Shown piece by piece: positions 41,891 to 48,737 of a stretch of 64,000 bases of DNA. The DNA lies in assembly GCA_040905665.1 (NCBI GenBank), contig JBBDRD010000028.1, forward strand, positions 44,100 to 108,099, read 5' to 3'. The notes below the pieces were generated by a model. The model had not been told where the DNA came from, did no database searches, and saw only the letters and a list, made by a program, of their open reading frames with translations. This DNA comes from DASVCN01 sp040905665. Its GTDB lineage: Bacteria; Deinococcota; Deinococci; Deinococcales; Trueperaceae. Numbering within the stretch: the stretch's first letter is position 1; every line of letters begins with the position of its first letter. The translations under genes were made by a program, and so were the position numbers.

Positions 41891-42759
41891 AGATCCTCCT
41901 CCAGCGCGAGCGCTGTGAAAGCGGTTGTAACGGCACCGAGATTGAGCTCGGCGGCGCCAAAGACCACAAGCAAATCGTGTCCGAATGGGAACAGGAAAAG
42001 CTGGCCTTGCGAGTGGGCAAGGTGCAGCGATCGCACGGTTCCGCCCCGGGCCAGGAGCGAAAGGGCAAGGCGGCTGAGTCGGGCAAGCGATGCCAGGTCG
42101 AGACCTTCACCTCGTGAGATCGGAACGTCGCCATCGGCCCGGACTGCCGCCACGAACCGCACGTGGTCTATCAAGGCGAAGCGCGTCACCTGAAGCTCGA
42201 GCTCATTATCGCTCCGAGCGCGCTCGAGTGTTGGGGCCTGTTGAGATGGGGTCTGCGGTGACGAGGCCTGCGGGGACGGGTTATTCAGTGCCACCGTTTC
42301 TAGCACTGCCGTCTCTAGCACTGCCGTCTCTAGCACAGTCGCCTCTAGCGTGGGTCGCTCCGACGCCGCGGAAACGACGGGGGTGAGGAGTTCATGGACC
42401 GGGACGACGCCGGCGGGGATGGTTCCGGTTTGCAGGGCGCGGGGCCTTTCGGCAACAAGAACGTCACCACTGTCGCCGGTGGAGACCCTAGCGTCGCCGT
42501 AGCCGCCGACCACATCATTGTCGTTGGGCAGTAGGCTGGCAAGTCGCTCTAGGTTGCGCTTGAGGCCAATCCGCGGCAGGACGCTCTCGAGTTCGAGGAG
42601 CACCGGTCCCAAGAGCGCGCCTTTCATCTGTAGGCGGTCGATCTCGTCGGGGTCATGTCCTCCACGTTTGAGCGCGCCCTCCAGGATTCGGTCGGCCGCC
42701 CGAGACGACACCATGGCGCTAAGGCCCGCGCGGGTGCGCAGGAATACCTCATTTGGCAC
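41887..42759 (-). CDS. Helical-domain plus Roadblock/LC7-like protein (first gene of unknown operon)
   Basis: The product is 290 residues, GTG at 42759. Residues about 5-75 (LSAMVSSRAADRILEGALKR region) resemble the N-terminal domain of the coiled-coil protein two genes downstream: in both, a repeated L..v.s.R....L..gL..., G-x-x-P-(D/E)-E-(L/I)-D and a late L..L pattern occur. Residues 85-175 are a low-complexity linker with a five-residue tandem repeat (LETAV). Residues about 180-288 follow the Roadblock/LC7 pattern (VRFVAAVRADGDVPISRG, HLAHSQGQLFLFPFGHDLLV). It is probably a cytoplasmic homodimer or a partner of the coiled-coil protein. It overlaps the membrane gene by ATGA. The 155-nt gap from hrcA contains a possible TATCCT -10. 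Confidence 0.75.
   Translation of the reverse strand: MPNEVFLRTRAGLSAMVSSRAADRILEGALKRGGHDPDEIDRLQMKGALLGPVLLELESVLPRIGLKRNLERLASLLPNDNDVVGGYGDARVSTGDSGDVLVAERPRALQTGTIPAGVVPVHELLTPVVSAASERPTLEATVLETAVLETAVLETVALNNPSPQASSPQTPSQQAPTLERARSDNELELQVTRFALIDHVRFVAAVRADGDVPISRGEGLDLASLARLSRLALSLLARGGTVRSLHLAHSQGQLFLFPFGHDLLVVFGAAELNLGAVTTAFTALALEEDL
42299..42358. repeat. 15-bp tandem repeat within the Roadblock-like gene
   Basis: Four copies of a 15-nt unit (TCTAGCACTGCCGTC and variants; starts at 42299, 42314, 42329 and 42344) encode LETAV-type pentapeptide repeats in the linker. The period keeps the frame. Confidence 0.75.
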
Positions 42760-42914
42760 GGGTTCCCCCGTCGCCGCTACACTCTTTCATTCGCCATCGC
42801 CATGAAGCGTCCTGTCTCGCCGCCTGAGCGACGGTGTGGGCTCCAGGATAGGTTTTAGGCCCTCTCCGGCGTGTGAAAAATCCTCTGGGAACAGCGCCGG
42901 AGACGCGAACGAAA

Positions 42915-43871
42915 TCAGTTGTGAGAGAAAGTACCCTCGCCGGGTGAGAGCGAGTCGGCAATACCTCGTGCCACCCGAAGAGCTTCGCGATAGCGCATGC
43001 GCGCGGGACCCACGACAGTGAGTCCCGCGTGACCACGGCCCATCTCGAGACGCGCACGAATCTGTGCGGTAGCGTCGTCGAGGTACAACTCGAGGCCACC
43101 CACGATCGATTGGTGAGGCGGCGACTCGACCTGCTCGACCACCAGCCGCAGGAACTCGGGATCGCGTGACTCGGGTTCGGCAAGGAGATTGCGCAGGCCG
43201 CCCGAGAAGAGCCTGGCGGGGTAAATGGCGGGCCAGGCCTCGGCAAGCGCCAAGAGCATCCTGGCCAGATCGTCCACCTCGCGCCTAGCCATGGCCGAAA
43301 GTGCGCTTGGCATCTCGCCCACGGGTAGCGTAAGTTGACGAAGAGTGCTCTCGGCTCCGCTGATAACGTCATCGGCCGGCGCCGGGTCAAGTTCGACGAC
43401 GAGCTGCCGTACCAGGCCGTTCTCCAGCACCACCACGGCCAGAAGCCGCCGCGACGAGAGGGCCGATAGGTGAACTTCCAGAGCGTGCAGCGTTTCATCG
43501 GACGGCAGACTCACGACCACGGCGTAGCCCGAGAGGTCGGCGGCCAACAAGGCGATCGTTTCCAACAGCGTGTCCCCGTGCTTTCCGCTCAGGCGCTCGC
43601 GTATGAGGCGGCTCTGCCCGGGTCCCGGGCTCTCGGGTGGTAACAGGGCCCGAGTGTAGGCGCGGAAGCCGCTGGAGGTGGGTATTCGCCCGGCGGAGGT
43701 ATGAGGCTGCTGCAGGTAGCCTTCCTGCTCCAGCGCCGTGAACTCATTCCGAATGGTTGCACTGCTGAGTTGCAGGCTTTCCGCTACTTGAGAAGAGGGT
43801 ACGGGATGCGCCGAGCTTATGTACGACTCGGCGACCAGATCGAGTATTCGGGATCGCCGTTCGCTGAGCAT
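42915..43871 (-). CDS. hrcA: Heat-inducible transcription repressor HrcA
   Basis: HrcA represses chaperone genes by binding CIRCE operators and needs GroEL for folding. The 318-residue product has an N-terminal winged helix (LSERRSRILDLVAESYISSA, PVPSSQVAESLQLSSATIRN, LEQEGYLQQPHTSAGRIPT), the classic HrcA start, followed by the GAF-like dimerisation region and a C-terminal VVGPARMRYREALRVA segment. ATG lies 6 nt after TAGCAT. No CIRCE inverted repeat is seen here and no dnaK/grpE/groEL gene is adjacent, so its targets are elsewhere. Confidence 0.93.
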   Translation of the reverse strand: MLSERRSRILDLVAESYISSAHPVPSSQVAESLQLSSATIRNEFTALEQEGYLQQPHTSAGRIPTSSGFRAYTRALLPPESPGPGQSRLIRERLSGKHGDTLLETIALLAADLSGYAVVVSLPSDETLHALEVHLSALSSRRLLAVVVLENGLVRQLVVELDPAPADDVISGAESTLRQLTLPVGEMPSALSAMARREVDDLARMLLALAEAWPAIYPARLFSGGLRNLLAEPESRDPEFLRLVVEQVESPPHQSIVGGLELYLDDATAQIRARLEMGRGHAGLTVVGPARMRYREALRVARGIADSLSPGEGTFSHN

Positions 43872-43877
43872 ACGGCC

Positions 43878-43883
43878 ATGCTA
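43878..43883 (-). promoter_or_regulatory. -10 box of hrcA
   Basis: TAGCAT on the minus strand ends 6 nt before the ATG, with no ribosome binding site. Confidence 0.55.
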
Positions 43884-43941
43884 GCATCATGTTGTCGCCA
43901 AAACGTGAAAGATGACGCGGTGAACGCAGTTTGCTCTACTG

Positions 43942-44421
43942 TTAGGCGCCGCCCGGTTCCTGTTCCGACAAACGAACGATCCGGCGAAACTCGGCCCGGC
44001 TCACCGGCATGACGCTTAGGCGGTTGCCGCGCTGCGTGACCTTTAGCCCGCCGAGCGCCGAGTCTTCCTTCAGTTCGGCAAGCGAGACGGGGCGTGGCAG
44101 CGGCTCTAGCGCGCGCACGTCGACAGCGAACCAGCGTGGTTGCTCCGAAGTGGACTTGGGATCGAAATAGCGGCTACGAGGGTCGAACTGCGTGGGGTCG
44201 GGGTAGGGCTCCGAAGCAACCTCGGCCACTCCAACTACCCCCGGCTGGGCCGTGCTGGAGTGGTAATAGAGCATCTTGTCGCCCATCTTCATCCCGTCCC
44301 GAATGAAGTTACGCGCTTGGTAGTTCCTCACTCCGTCCCACACGGTCGTCTGCTCTTTGGCAGCCAACAGATTCTCGAACGAGAAGGAGCCGGGTTCACT
44401 CTTTATCAGCCATTGACCCAT
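43942..44421 (-). CDS. EVE-domain protein
   Basis: The product is 159 residues, a full-length stand-alone EVE (PUA-like) domain: WLIKSEPGSFSFENLL, TVWDGVRNYQARNFIRDGM, GDKMLYYHSS, GVVGVAEVASEPYPDPTQFD and WFAVDVRALE follow the family closely. EVE domains bind modified bases in DNA or RNA. The stand-alone family is widespread, with a housekeeping rather than defence setting here. ATG lies 6 nt after TATTAT. Possible read-through into hrcA, 70 nt downstream. Confidence 0.92.
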   Translation of the reverse strand: MGQWLIKSEPGSFSFENLLAAKEQTTVWDGVRNYQARNFIRDGMKMGDKMLYYHSSTAQPGVVGVAEVASEPYPDPTQFDPRSRYFDPKSTSEQPRWFAVDVRALEPLPRPVSLAELKEDSALGGLKVTQRGNRLSVMPVSRAEFRRIVRLSEQEPGGA

Positions 44422-44427
44422 GGCCGG

Positions 44428-44433
44428 ATAATA
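44428..44433 (-). promoter_or_regulatory. -10 box of the EVE gene
   Basis: TATTAT on the minus strand ends 6 nt before the ATG. Leaderless arrangement. Confidence 0.6.
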
Positions 44434-44466
44434 ACCCGCTTGCCCGTCGCCTTCCGACGCTGCGTT

Positions 44467-45996
44467 TTACTCCCACTCGATCGTGCCAGGGGGCTTGGAG
44501 GTGATGTCGTAGACCACCCGGTTGACCTCGGAGACGCTGTTGACGATGCGGTTCGAGACGGTTGCCAGGAAGTCGTCGGGAAACCTCGTCCAGTCGGCGG
44601 TCATGCCGTCGACGCTCGTTACGGCGCGAAGGGCAACGGTGTTCGCGTAGGTCCGATCATCGCCCATCACCCCCACCGAGCGAATCGGGGTAAGCACCGC
44701 CAACGCTTGCCAGGTCGAGTCGTAGAGTCCAAACTCGCGAAGCGCGCCGACGAAGATGTCGTCTACCCGGCGGAGCACTTCGAGTCGTTCACGGGTGACC
44801 TCGCCCAGGCAGCGAATAGCCAGGCCCGGGCCGGGAAAGGGGTGCCGGTCGCGCAGCGCCGGCGGCAAGCCCAACATCGCTGCCACCTCCCGTACCTCAT
44901 CCTTGAAGAGCGTACGAAACGGTTCCAGCAGTTCGAACTGCAGGTCGGCCGGCAGTCCGCCCACATTGTGGTGCGACTTGATGTTGGCCGCCCCGTGACC
45001 GCCCGCCGATTCGATTACGTCGGGATAGAGCGTGCCTTGCGCCAGGAAACGGATCTCGCCATGTTCCTTCTGGAGGTGCCGGGCCTGTTGGGTGAAGACC
45101 TCGATGAACTCACGTCCCACGATCTTGCGCTTCTCTTCGGGATCGCTCACGCCCTCGAGGGCTTCGAGGAAGCGTTCCGAGGCGTCGACTACCGTCAAAT
45201 TCACGCCCAGGGCACGTAGCGCTCGCTCGACCTCCTCGGCCTCGCCCATTCGCAGCAGACCATGGTCGACGAATACGGTGAACAGTTGGGACCCAAGCGC
45301 CCGGTTGAGCAGCAGCCCCAAGGTGCTGGAGTCGACGCCACCGGAGATAGCGAGTAAAACCCGGTCGTCTCCCACGCTCTCCTGCACCTCGTTGGTGAGG
45401 GTGCTCACCACGTTCTCCGGGGTCCAATCGCGGCTCGCGCCGGAGAGATCGACGAAGCGCTCGAGTACCTCTTGCCCTTTTGGCGTGTGCATGACCTCGG
45501 GATGGAACTGTAGTGCGAAGAGGCGCCCATCGTCGCTCTCCATCGCAGCTACCGGCGTATCGGCGCTGGCCGCCGTAATCTGGAAGCCTGGTGGCGGCAC
45601 GCTCACCGAGTCACCGTGGCTCATCCAGGCTACGAACTCGCCCTCTATCCCCTCGAATAGCCGGCCGCTGCACTCGCTAAGCACCGCCTTGCCATACTCA
45701 CGCACACTGCTGCGTTCCACCTGCCCCCCTAGCGAACTCGCCAGCAACTGCATCCCGTAGCAGATTCCCAGGACTGCCGGCCCGCCCTCCAGCAGCCTGA
45801 CCGGAAGGCGATTGAGGTTCGATTGGTAAACGCTACCCGGTCCACCAGAGAGCACTACCGCAGCCGGCGCGTCGTCAAGAGCCGCTTCGAGTTCGTCGGG
45901 CGTGACGATGAGACTGAACGTACCGAGCGCCCGAAGCCGGCGGGTGATGAGGCGGGTGTACTGCGAACCGTAGTCAACGACGATTACGTGATTCAT
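44467..45996 (-). CDS. guaA: GMP synthase (glutamine-hydrolysing)
   Basis: GuaA converts XMP to GMP with glutamine and ATP. The 509-residue product has normal length. Glutaminase domain: LSGGPGSVY, catalytic Cys in GICYGMQ (about 83) and the LQFHPEV His/Glu pair. Synthetase domain: PP-loop AISGGVDSSTL at about 220, the DHGLLRMGE segment and SHHNVGGLP. The dimerisation domain ends in the canonical KPPGTIEWE. ATG at 45996 has CGGAG 4-5 nt upstream. No purine riboswitch is visible in the leader. Repeats fill the upstream gap. Confidence 0.96.
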   Translation of the reverse strand: MNHVIVVDYGSQYTRLITRRLRALGTFSLIVTPDELEAALDDAPAAVVLSGGPGSVYQSNLNRLPVRLLEGGPAVLGICYGMQLLASSLGGQVERSSVREYGKAVLSECSGRLFEGIEGEFVAWMSHGDSVSVPPPGFQITAASADTPVAAMESDDGRLFALQFHPEVMHTPKGQEVLERFVDLSGASRDWTPENVVSTLTNEVQESVGDDRVLLAISGGVDSSTLGLLLNRALGSQLFTVFVDHGLLRMGEAEEVERALRALGVNLTVVDASERFLEALEGVSDPEEKRKIVGREFIEVFTQQARHLQKEHGEIRFLAQGTLYPDVIESAGGHGAANIKSHHNVGGLPADLQFELLEPFRTLFKDEVREVAAMLGLPPALRDRHPFPGPGLAIRCLGEVTRERLEVLRRVDDIFVGALREFGLYDSTWQALAVLTPIRSVGVMGDDRTYANTVALRAVTSVDGMTADWTRFPDDFLATVSNRIVNSVSEVNRVVYDITSKPPGTIEWE

Positions 45997-46051
45997 ACTC
46001 TCCGGTTCTCTCGACTTTGGAAAGTGCGAGGGGAGGACTTGGGTGCGCGGT

Positions 46052-46174
46052 GGTGAGGGCCGGGCGGTCAGGGCAGATGGTCAGGGCGGGGCGGTGAGGG
46101 CAGGGCGGTGAGGGCGGGACGATCAGGGCGCGGCGGTCATGTCCGTTGGTCAACGGGGGCGGTCAGGGCGGGAT
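46052..46174. repeat. 14-bp GC-rich minisatellite between guaA and the pseudokinase gene
   Basis: Nine degenerate units based on GGTSAGGGCNGGGC begin at 46052, 46066, 46079, 46093, 46107, 46121, 46135, 46148 and 46161, a period of 13-14 nt. A partial tenth begins at 46175. The last units run into the end of the pseudokinase gene. They fill most of the 166-nt gap upstream of guaA. Confidence 0.8.
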
Positions 46175-47494
46175 GGTTAGCGTGAGCGATCGCTCCTCGG
46201 GAACCTGGATGGTGACGACCGGCGAGCGGCGGTCCTGCAGCCTGCCCTGGAACGCCCACGTGCCCGGGAGGTCGAGCGCCAGGTGGCGAGGAGCGGTGCC
46301 TAGGGTGTCGCCTCGTGCGAGGCTCGAGCCGGGCGGGCTGGTGATCAGGTGGATGGCGACAGGTGGAAGCGTCTGCGGCTCCACGGCGACCTCTACAACG
46401 TAGATTGTATTTTCCAAGGTCGGCGAAGCCGGAGGTACGCTTCCGCGCGGTCCGTACATCGCCAGAAGGGCGAGCACGACCACCGCCGCCATCAGGACGC
46501 CCAGTAGAGCAAGTCGCCGGCGACGGTCGCCCCCATCATCAAGAGTGCCGGCGTCATCGGGTCCGGAGGCGCCCGGAGGTCTCGGGCGAGCGCTAGAGGA
46601 TGAAGCGTTGTCGGTCGAAGCGTTGTTGATCGAGGCAATGTCGCTTGAAGCAATGTCGCTTGAAGCGGCAACGCCCTTACCTGCGCCGGGCTCCTCTGCG
46701 CCGGGCTCCTCTGCGCCGGCTTCATCGGCACCGGGTTCACCTACGTAGGCTTCAGCTATGTTGCGGCGACCCTCGGGCTGCGCATCATCAGTGGCGATTG
46801 CAGGTACGGCTGCCGTTCCCCCTACCTCCGGCCCTGTTTCCAGGATCGTCGTTTGCTCAGTCTCCAGCTGATCTACCAACGCCTCGAGCGCCAAGTAGAG
46901 CTCCTCGGCGCTGGGGCGCTCGAGCGGGTCCTCGGCCGAACAGAGCTCGAGCACCGCCACAACCGTCTCGTCCCTCGCTGTGACACCTATTTCAGCTACG
47001 ACGGCGGCGAGTGACCACACGTCCCCGGGCAAAGTTCCGCCCTCTTCGATTTCGGGCGCCCGGAAACGCCCCGGTTCCGGCAGCCAGGGAACTCCGTACC
47101 CCTCCAGCAGCAAGCGATCCCCGGCGAGTAGAAGTCGTTCGGGGCGAAGGTCGCCGTGTACCAGGCCCAGCGAAGCAGCATCATGCAGCGCCCGCGCCGC
47201 ATCGAGAAGCCGGGCGGGCGTGAGCGGTACGGGATCATCCGCAAGACGCTTCCAGCCGAGGGAGAGGGCGGCCACGACTCGACCCCTGCCCTCTTCGGAG
47301 CCACTCCACAAGATTCGCGGAATATTCTCCGACTCCAGATCGGCCACCGAGGTTAGCGGTTCACCCTCGAATTCGTATATCAGGACAGGCAGTCCGGTGA
47401 CCGGATCGAGACCGTCGAGCGAACTGGCGCCCGAAACTTCGTCCCTACTTGCTCCCGGGCCCCGCAGGGCCTTGTAACGGTCAGGACCGTTCAT
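46163..47494 (-). CDS. Membrane-anchored protein kinase-like protein (pseudokinase) with PEGA-like domain
   Basis: The product is 443 residues. The N-terminal about 215 residues have a Ser/Thr-kinase-like fold: GLVHGDLRPERLLL replaces the catalytic HRD..N loop (HGD, with Glu instead of Asn), LLLEGYG replaces DFG, and FRAPEIEEGGTLPGDVWSLA matches the APE and DxWS region. A glycine-rich loop and Lys are not recognisable, so it is probably inactive. A low-complexity linker (repeated EEPGA and SSDIA units, about 245-315) leads to one TM segment at about 325-345, then a beta-rich outer domain like PEGA (ITSPPGSSLARGDTLG). ATG at 47494. Role unknown; scaffolding or sensing is a guess. Confidence 0.75.
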   Translation of the reverse strand: MNGPDRYKALRGPGASRDEVSGASSLDGLDPVTGLPVLIYEFEGEPLTSVADLESENIPRILWSGSEEGRGRVVAALSLGWKRLADDPVPLTPARLLDAARALHDAASLGLVHGDLRPERLLLAGDRLLLEGYGVPWLPEPGRFRAPEIEEGGTLPGDVWSLAAVVAEIGVTARDETVVAVLELCSAEDPLERPSAEELYLALEALVDQLETEQTTILETGPEVGGTAAVPAIATDDAQPEGRRNIAEAYVGEPGADEAGAEEPGAEEPGAGKGVAASSDIASSDIASINNASTDNASSSSARPRPPGASGPDDAGTLDDGGDRRRRLALLGVLMAAVVVLALLAMYGPRGSVPPASPTLENTIYVVEVAVEPQTLPPVAIHLITSPPGSSLARGDTLGTAPRHLALDLPGTWAFQGRLQDRRSPVVTIQVPEERSLTLTIPP

Positions 47495-47630
47495 TACGCC
47501 CTCCCAACGGCCAGCGCGCGGCGCCGGTAGGCTCGCCGAACGGTCGTGGAGTCACGTTCGCGAGTATAGCCCGATAGCGCTTCTCGGCCCCCGGCCGGGA
47601 TTCGGTGGGTGCCCGCGGTAGTGTCAAATG

Positions 47631-47659
47631 TTGCCGTGACAATCGAGCTTTGCTAGGCT
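47631..47659 (+). promoter_or_regulatory. Promoter of mrp
   Basis: -35 TTGCCG (47631-47636), a 17-nt spacer and -10 TAGGCT (47654-47659) end 8 nt before the ATG at 47668. The transcript would be leaderless. Confidence 0.7.
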
Positions 47660-47667
47660 GCAAGCTA

Positions 47668-48723
47668 ATGACCTCCCCCTTGGAAGCGCGCGTTCTGGAA
47701 GCACTGAAGACCGTGCAGGATCCGGAGTTGCACCAGGATCTGGTTAGTCTGGGAATGGTCGAGAATGTCTCGTCCGAAGCCGCTCGTGTCTCCATCAAGA
47801 TCAACCTCACCACCCCCGCTTGTCCCATGAAGGGCAAGATCGAAGCAGATATTCGCCGGGCCGTCGAGCCGCTGGAAGGTGTCAAGGCGGTCGATCTGAG
47901 CTTCGGCTCGCAGGTGCGCGGTACCGATCAGGAGGCACTGCCGGGCGTTCGCAACATCATCGCGGTGGCTTCCGGCAAGGGTGGGGTGGGCAAGTCGACG
48001 GTGGCCGCCAACCTGGCCGCCTCGCTTGTGCTCGAGGGCGCTTCGGTTGGGCTGCTCGATGCCGACATCTACGGCCCCAGTCAGGCGCGGATGTTCGGCG
48101 TCGAAGGCAAGCGGCTCATGGCCGACGACGACAAGAACATCATTCCGCTGCGTAACCACGGGGTGAAGGTGATCTCGATCGCCAACCTGGTGGAGGACGG
48201 GCAGGCCCTCACCTGGCGCGGCCCGATCCTGCACGGCACCCTCACGCAGATGCTCAAGCAGACCGTATGGGGGGAGCTGGACTACCTGGTGGTCGACCTG
48301 CCCCCGGGAACCGGCGACGTTCAACTCTCCCTGGTCCAGCTCGTGAACGTCACCGGCGCGGTGCTGGTGACCACGCCCCAGGATGTTGCGCTCATGGACG
48401 TGCGGCGTGCTTACACCATGTTGCGCAAGACCCACGTTCCCGTCCTGGGCGTCATCGAGAACATGAGCTACTACCAGCTGCCCGACGGAACTCGTGACCC
48501 GATTTTCGGGGAGGGCGGCGCCGCTGCCTTCGCCGAGAAGGAGAAACTCGCGCTGCTGGGTCAGATCCCCATTACCCGAGCGCTACGCGAGTCGGGCGAT
48601 GGTGGAATGCCATTGGTCATGTCGCAGCCGGATAGCCCGAGCGCACTCGAACTACGCCGTGCAGCAAGGGTGTTGGCCGGCCGGGTGAGTGTACAGGCGA
48701 TGATGAGCCTGCCGGTGGTTTAA
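47668..48723 (+). CDS. mrp: Iron-sulfur cluster carrier protein Mrp/ApbC
   Basis: Mrp-family P-loop ATPases hold and transfer Fe-S clusters. ATG at 47668 is set by the promoter. The 351-residue product has an N-terminal MIP18/DUF59 domain (about 1-85, with TTPACPMKG), then Walker A GKGGVGKST at about 103-111, DADIYGPSQARMFG, DLPPGTGDVQLSL and TTPQDVALMDVRRAY. The cluster-binding CxxC normally following ENMSY is absent (ENMSYYQLPDGTRDPIFGEGG has no Cys). Variants without it are known from other lineages, so cluster binding may rely on other residues. Convergent with the GH13 gene. Confidence 0.92.
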   Translation: MTSPLEARVLEALKTVQDPELHQDLVSLGMVENVSSEAARVSIKINLTTPACPMKGKIEADIRRAVEPLEGVKAVDLSFGSQVRGTDQEALPGVRNIIAVASGKGGVGKSTVAANLAASLVLEGASVGLLDADIYGPSQARMFGVEGKRLMADDDKNIIPLRNHGVKVISIANLVEDGQALTWRGPILHGTLTQMLKQTVWGELDYLVVDLPPGTGDVQLSLVQLVNVTGAVLVTTPQDVALMDVRRAYTMLRKTHVPVLGVIENMSYYQLPDGTRDPIFGEGGAAAFAEKEKLALLGQIPITRALRESGDGGMPLVMSQPDSPSALELRRAARVLAGRVSVQAMMSLPVV

Positions 48724-48737
48724 GAGTTGCTTACTGG

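Noticed and set aside
43872..43941. A CIRCE element near hrcA
   Set aside because: No TTAGCACTC-N9-GAGTGCTAA-like inverted repeat could be found on either side of hrcA.
43942..44421. A defence island around the EVE-domain gene
   Set aside because: Neighbours are housekeeping genes (guaA, hrcA); no restriction, toxin or nuclease partner is present.
45997..46051. A purine riboswitch before guaA
   Set aside because: The leader is under 60 nt before the repeats and shows none of the conserved purine-riboswitch core bases.
46052..46174. A CRISPR or REP element upstream of guaA
   Set aside because: Contiguous 13-14 bp tandem units without spacers or dyad symmetry; a minisatellite fits better.
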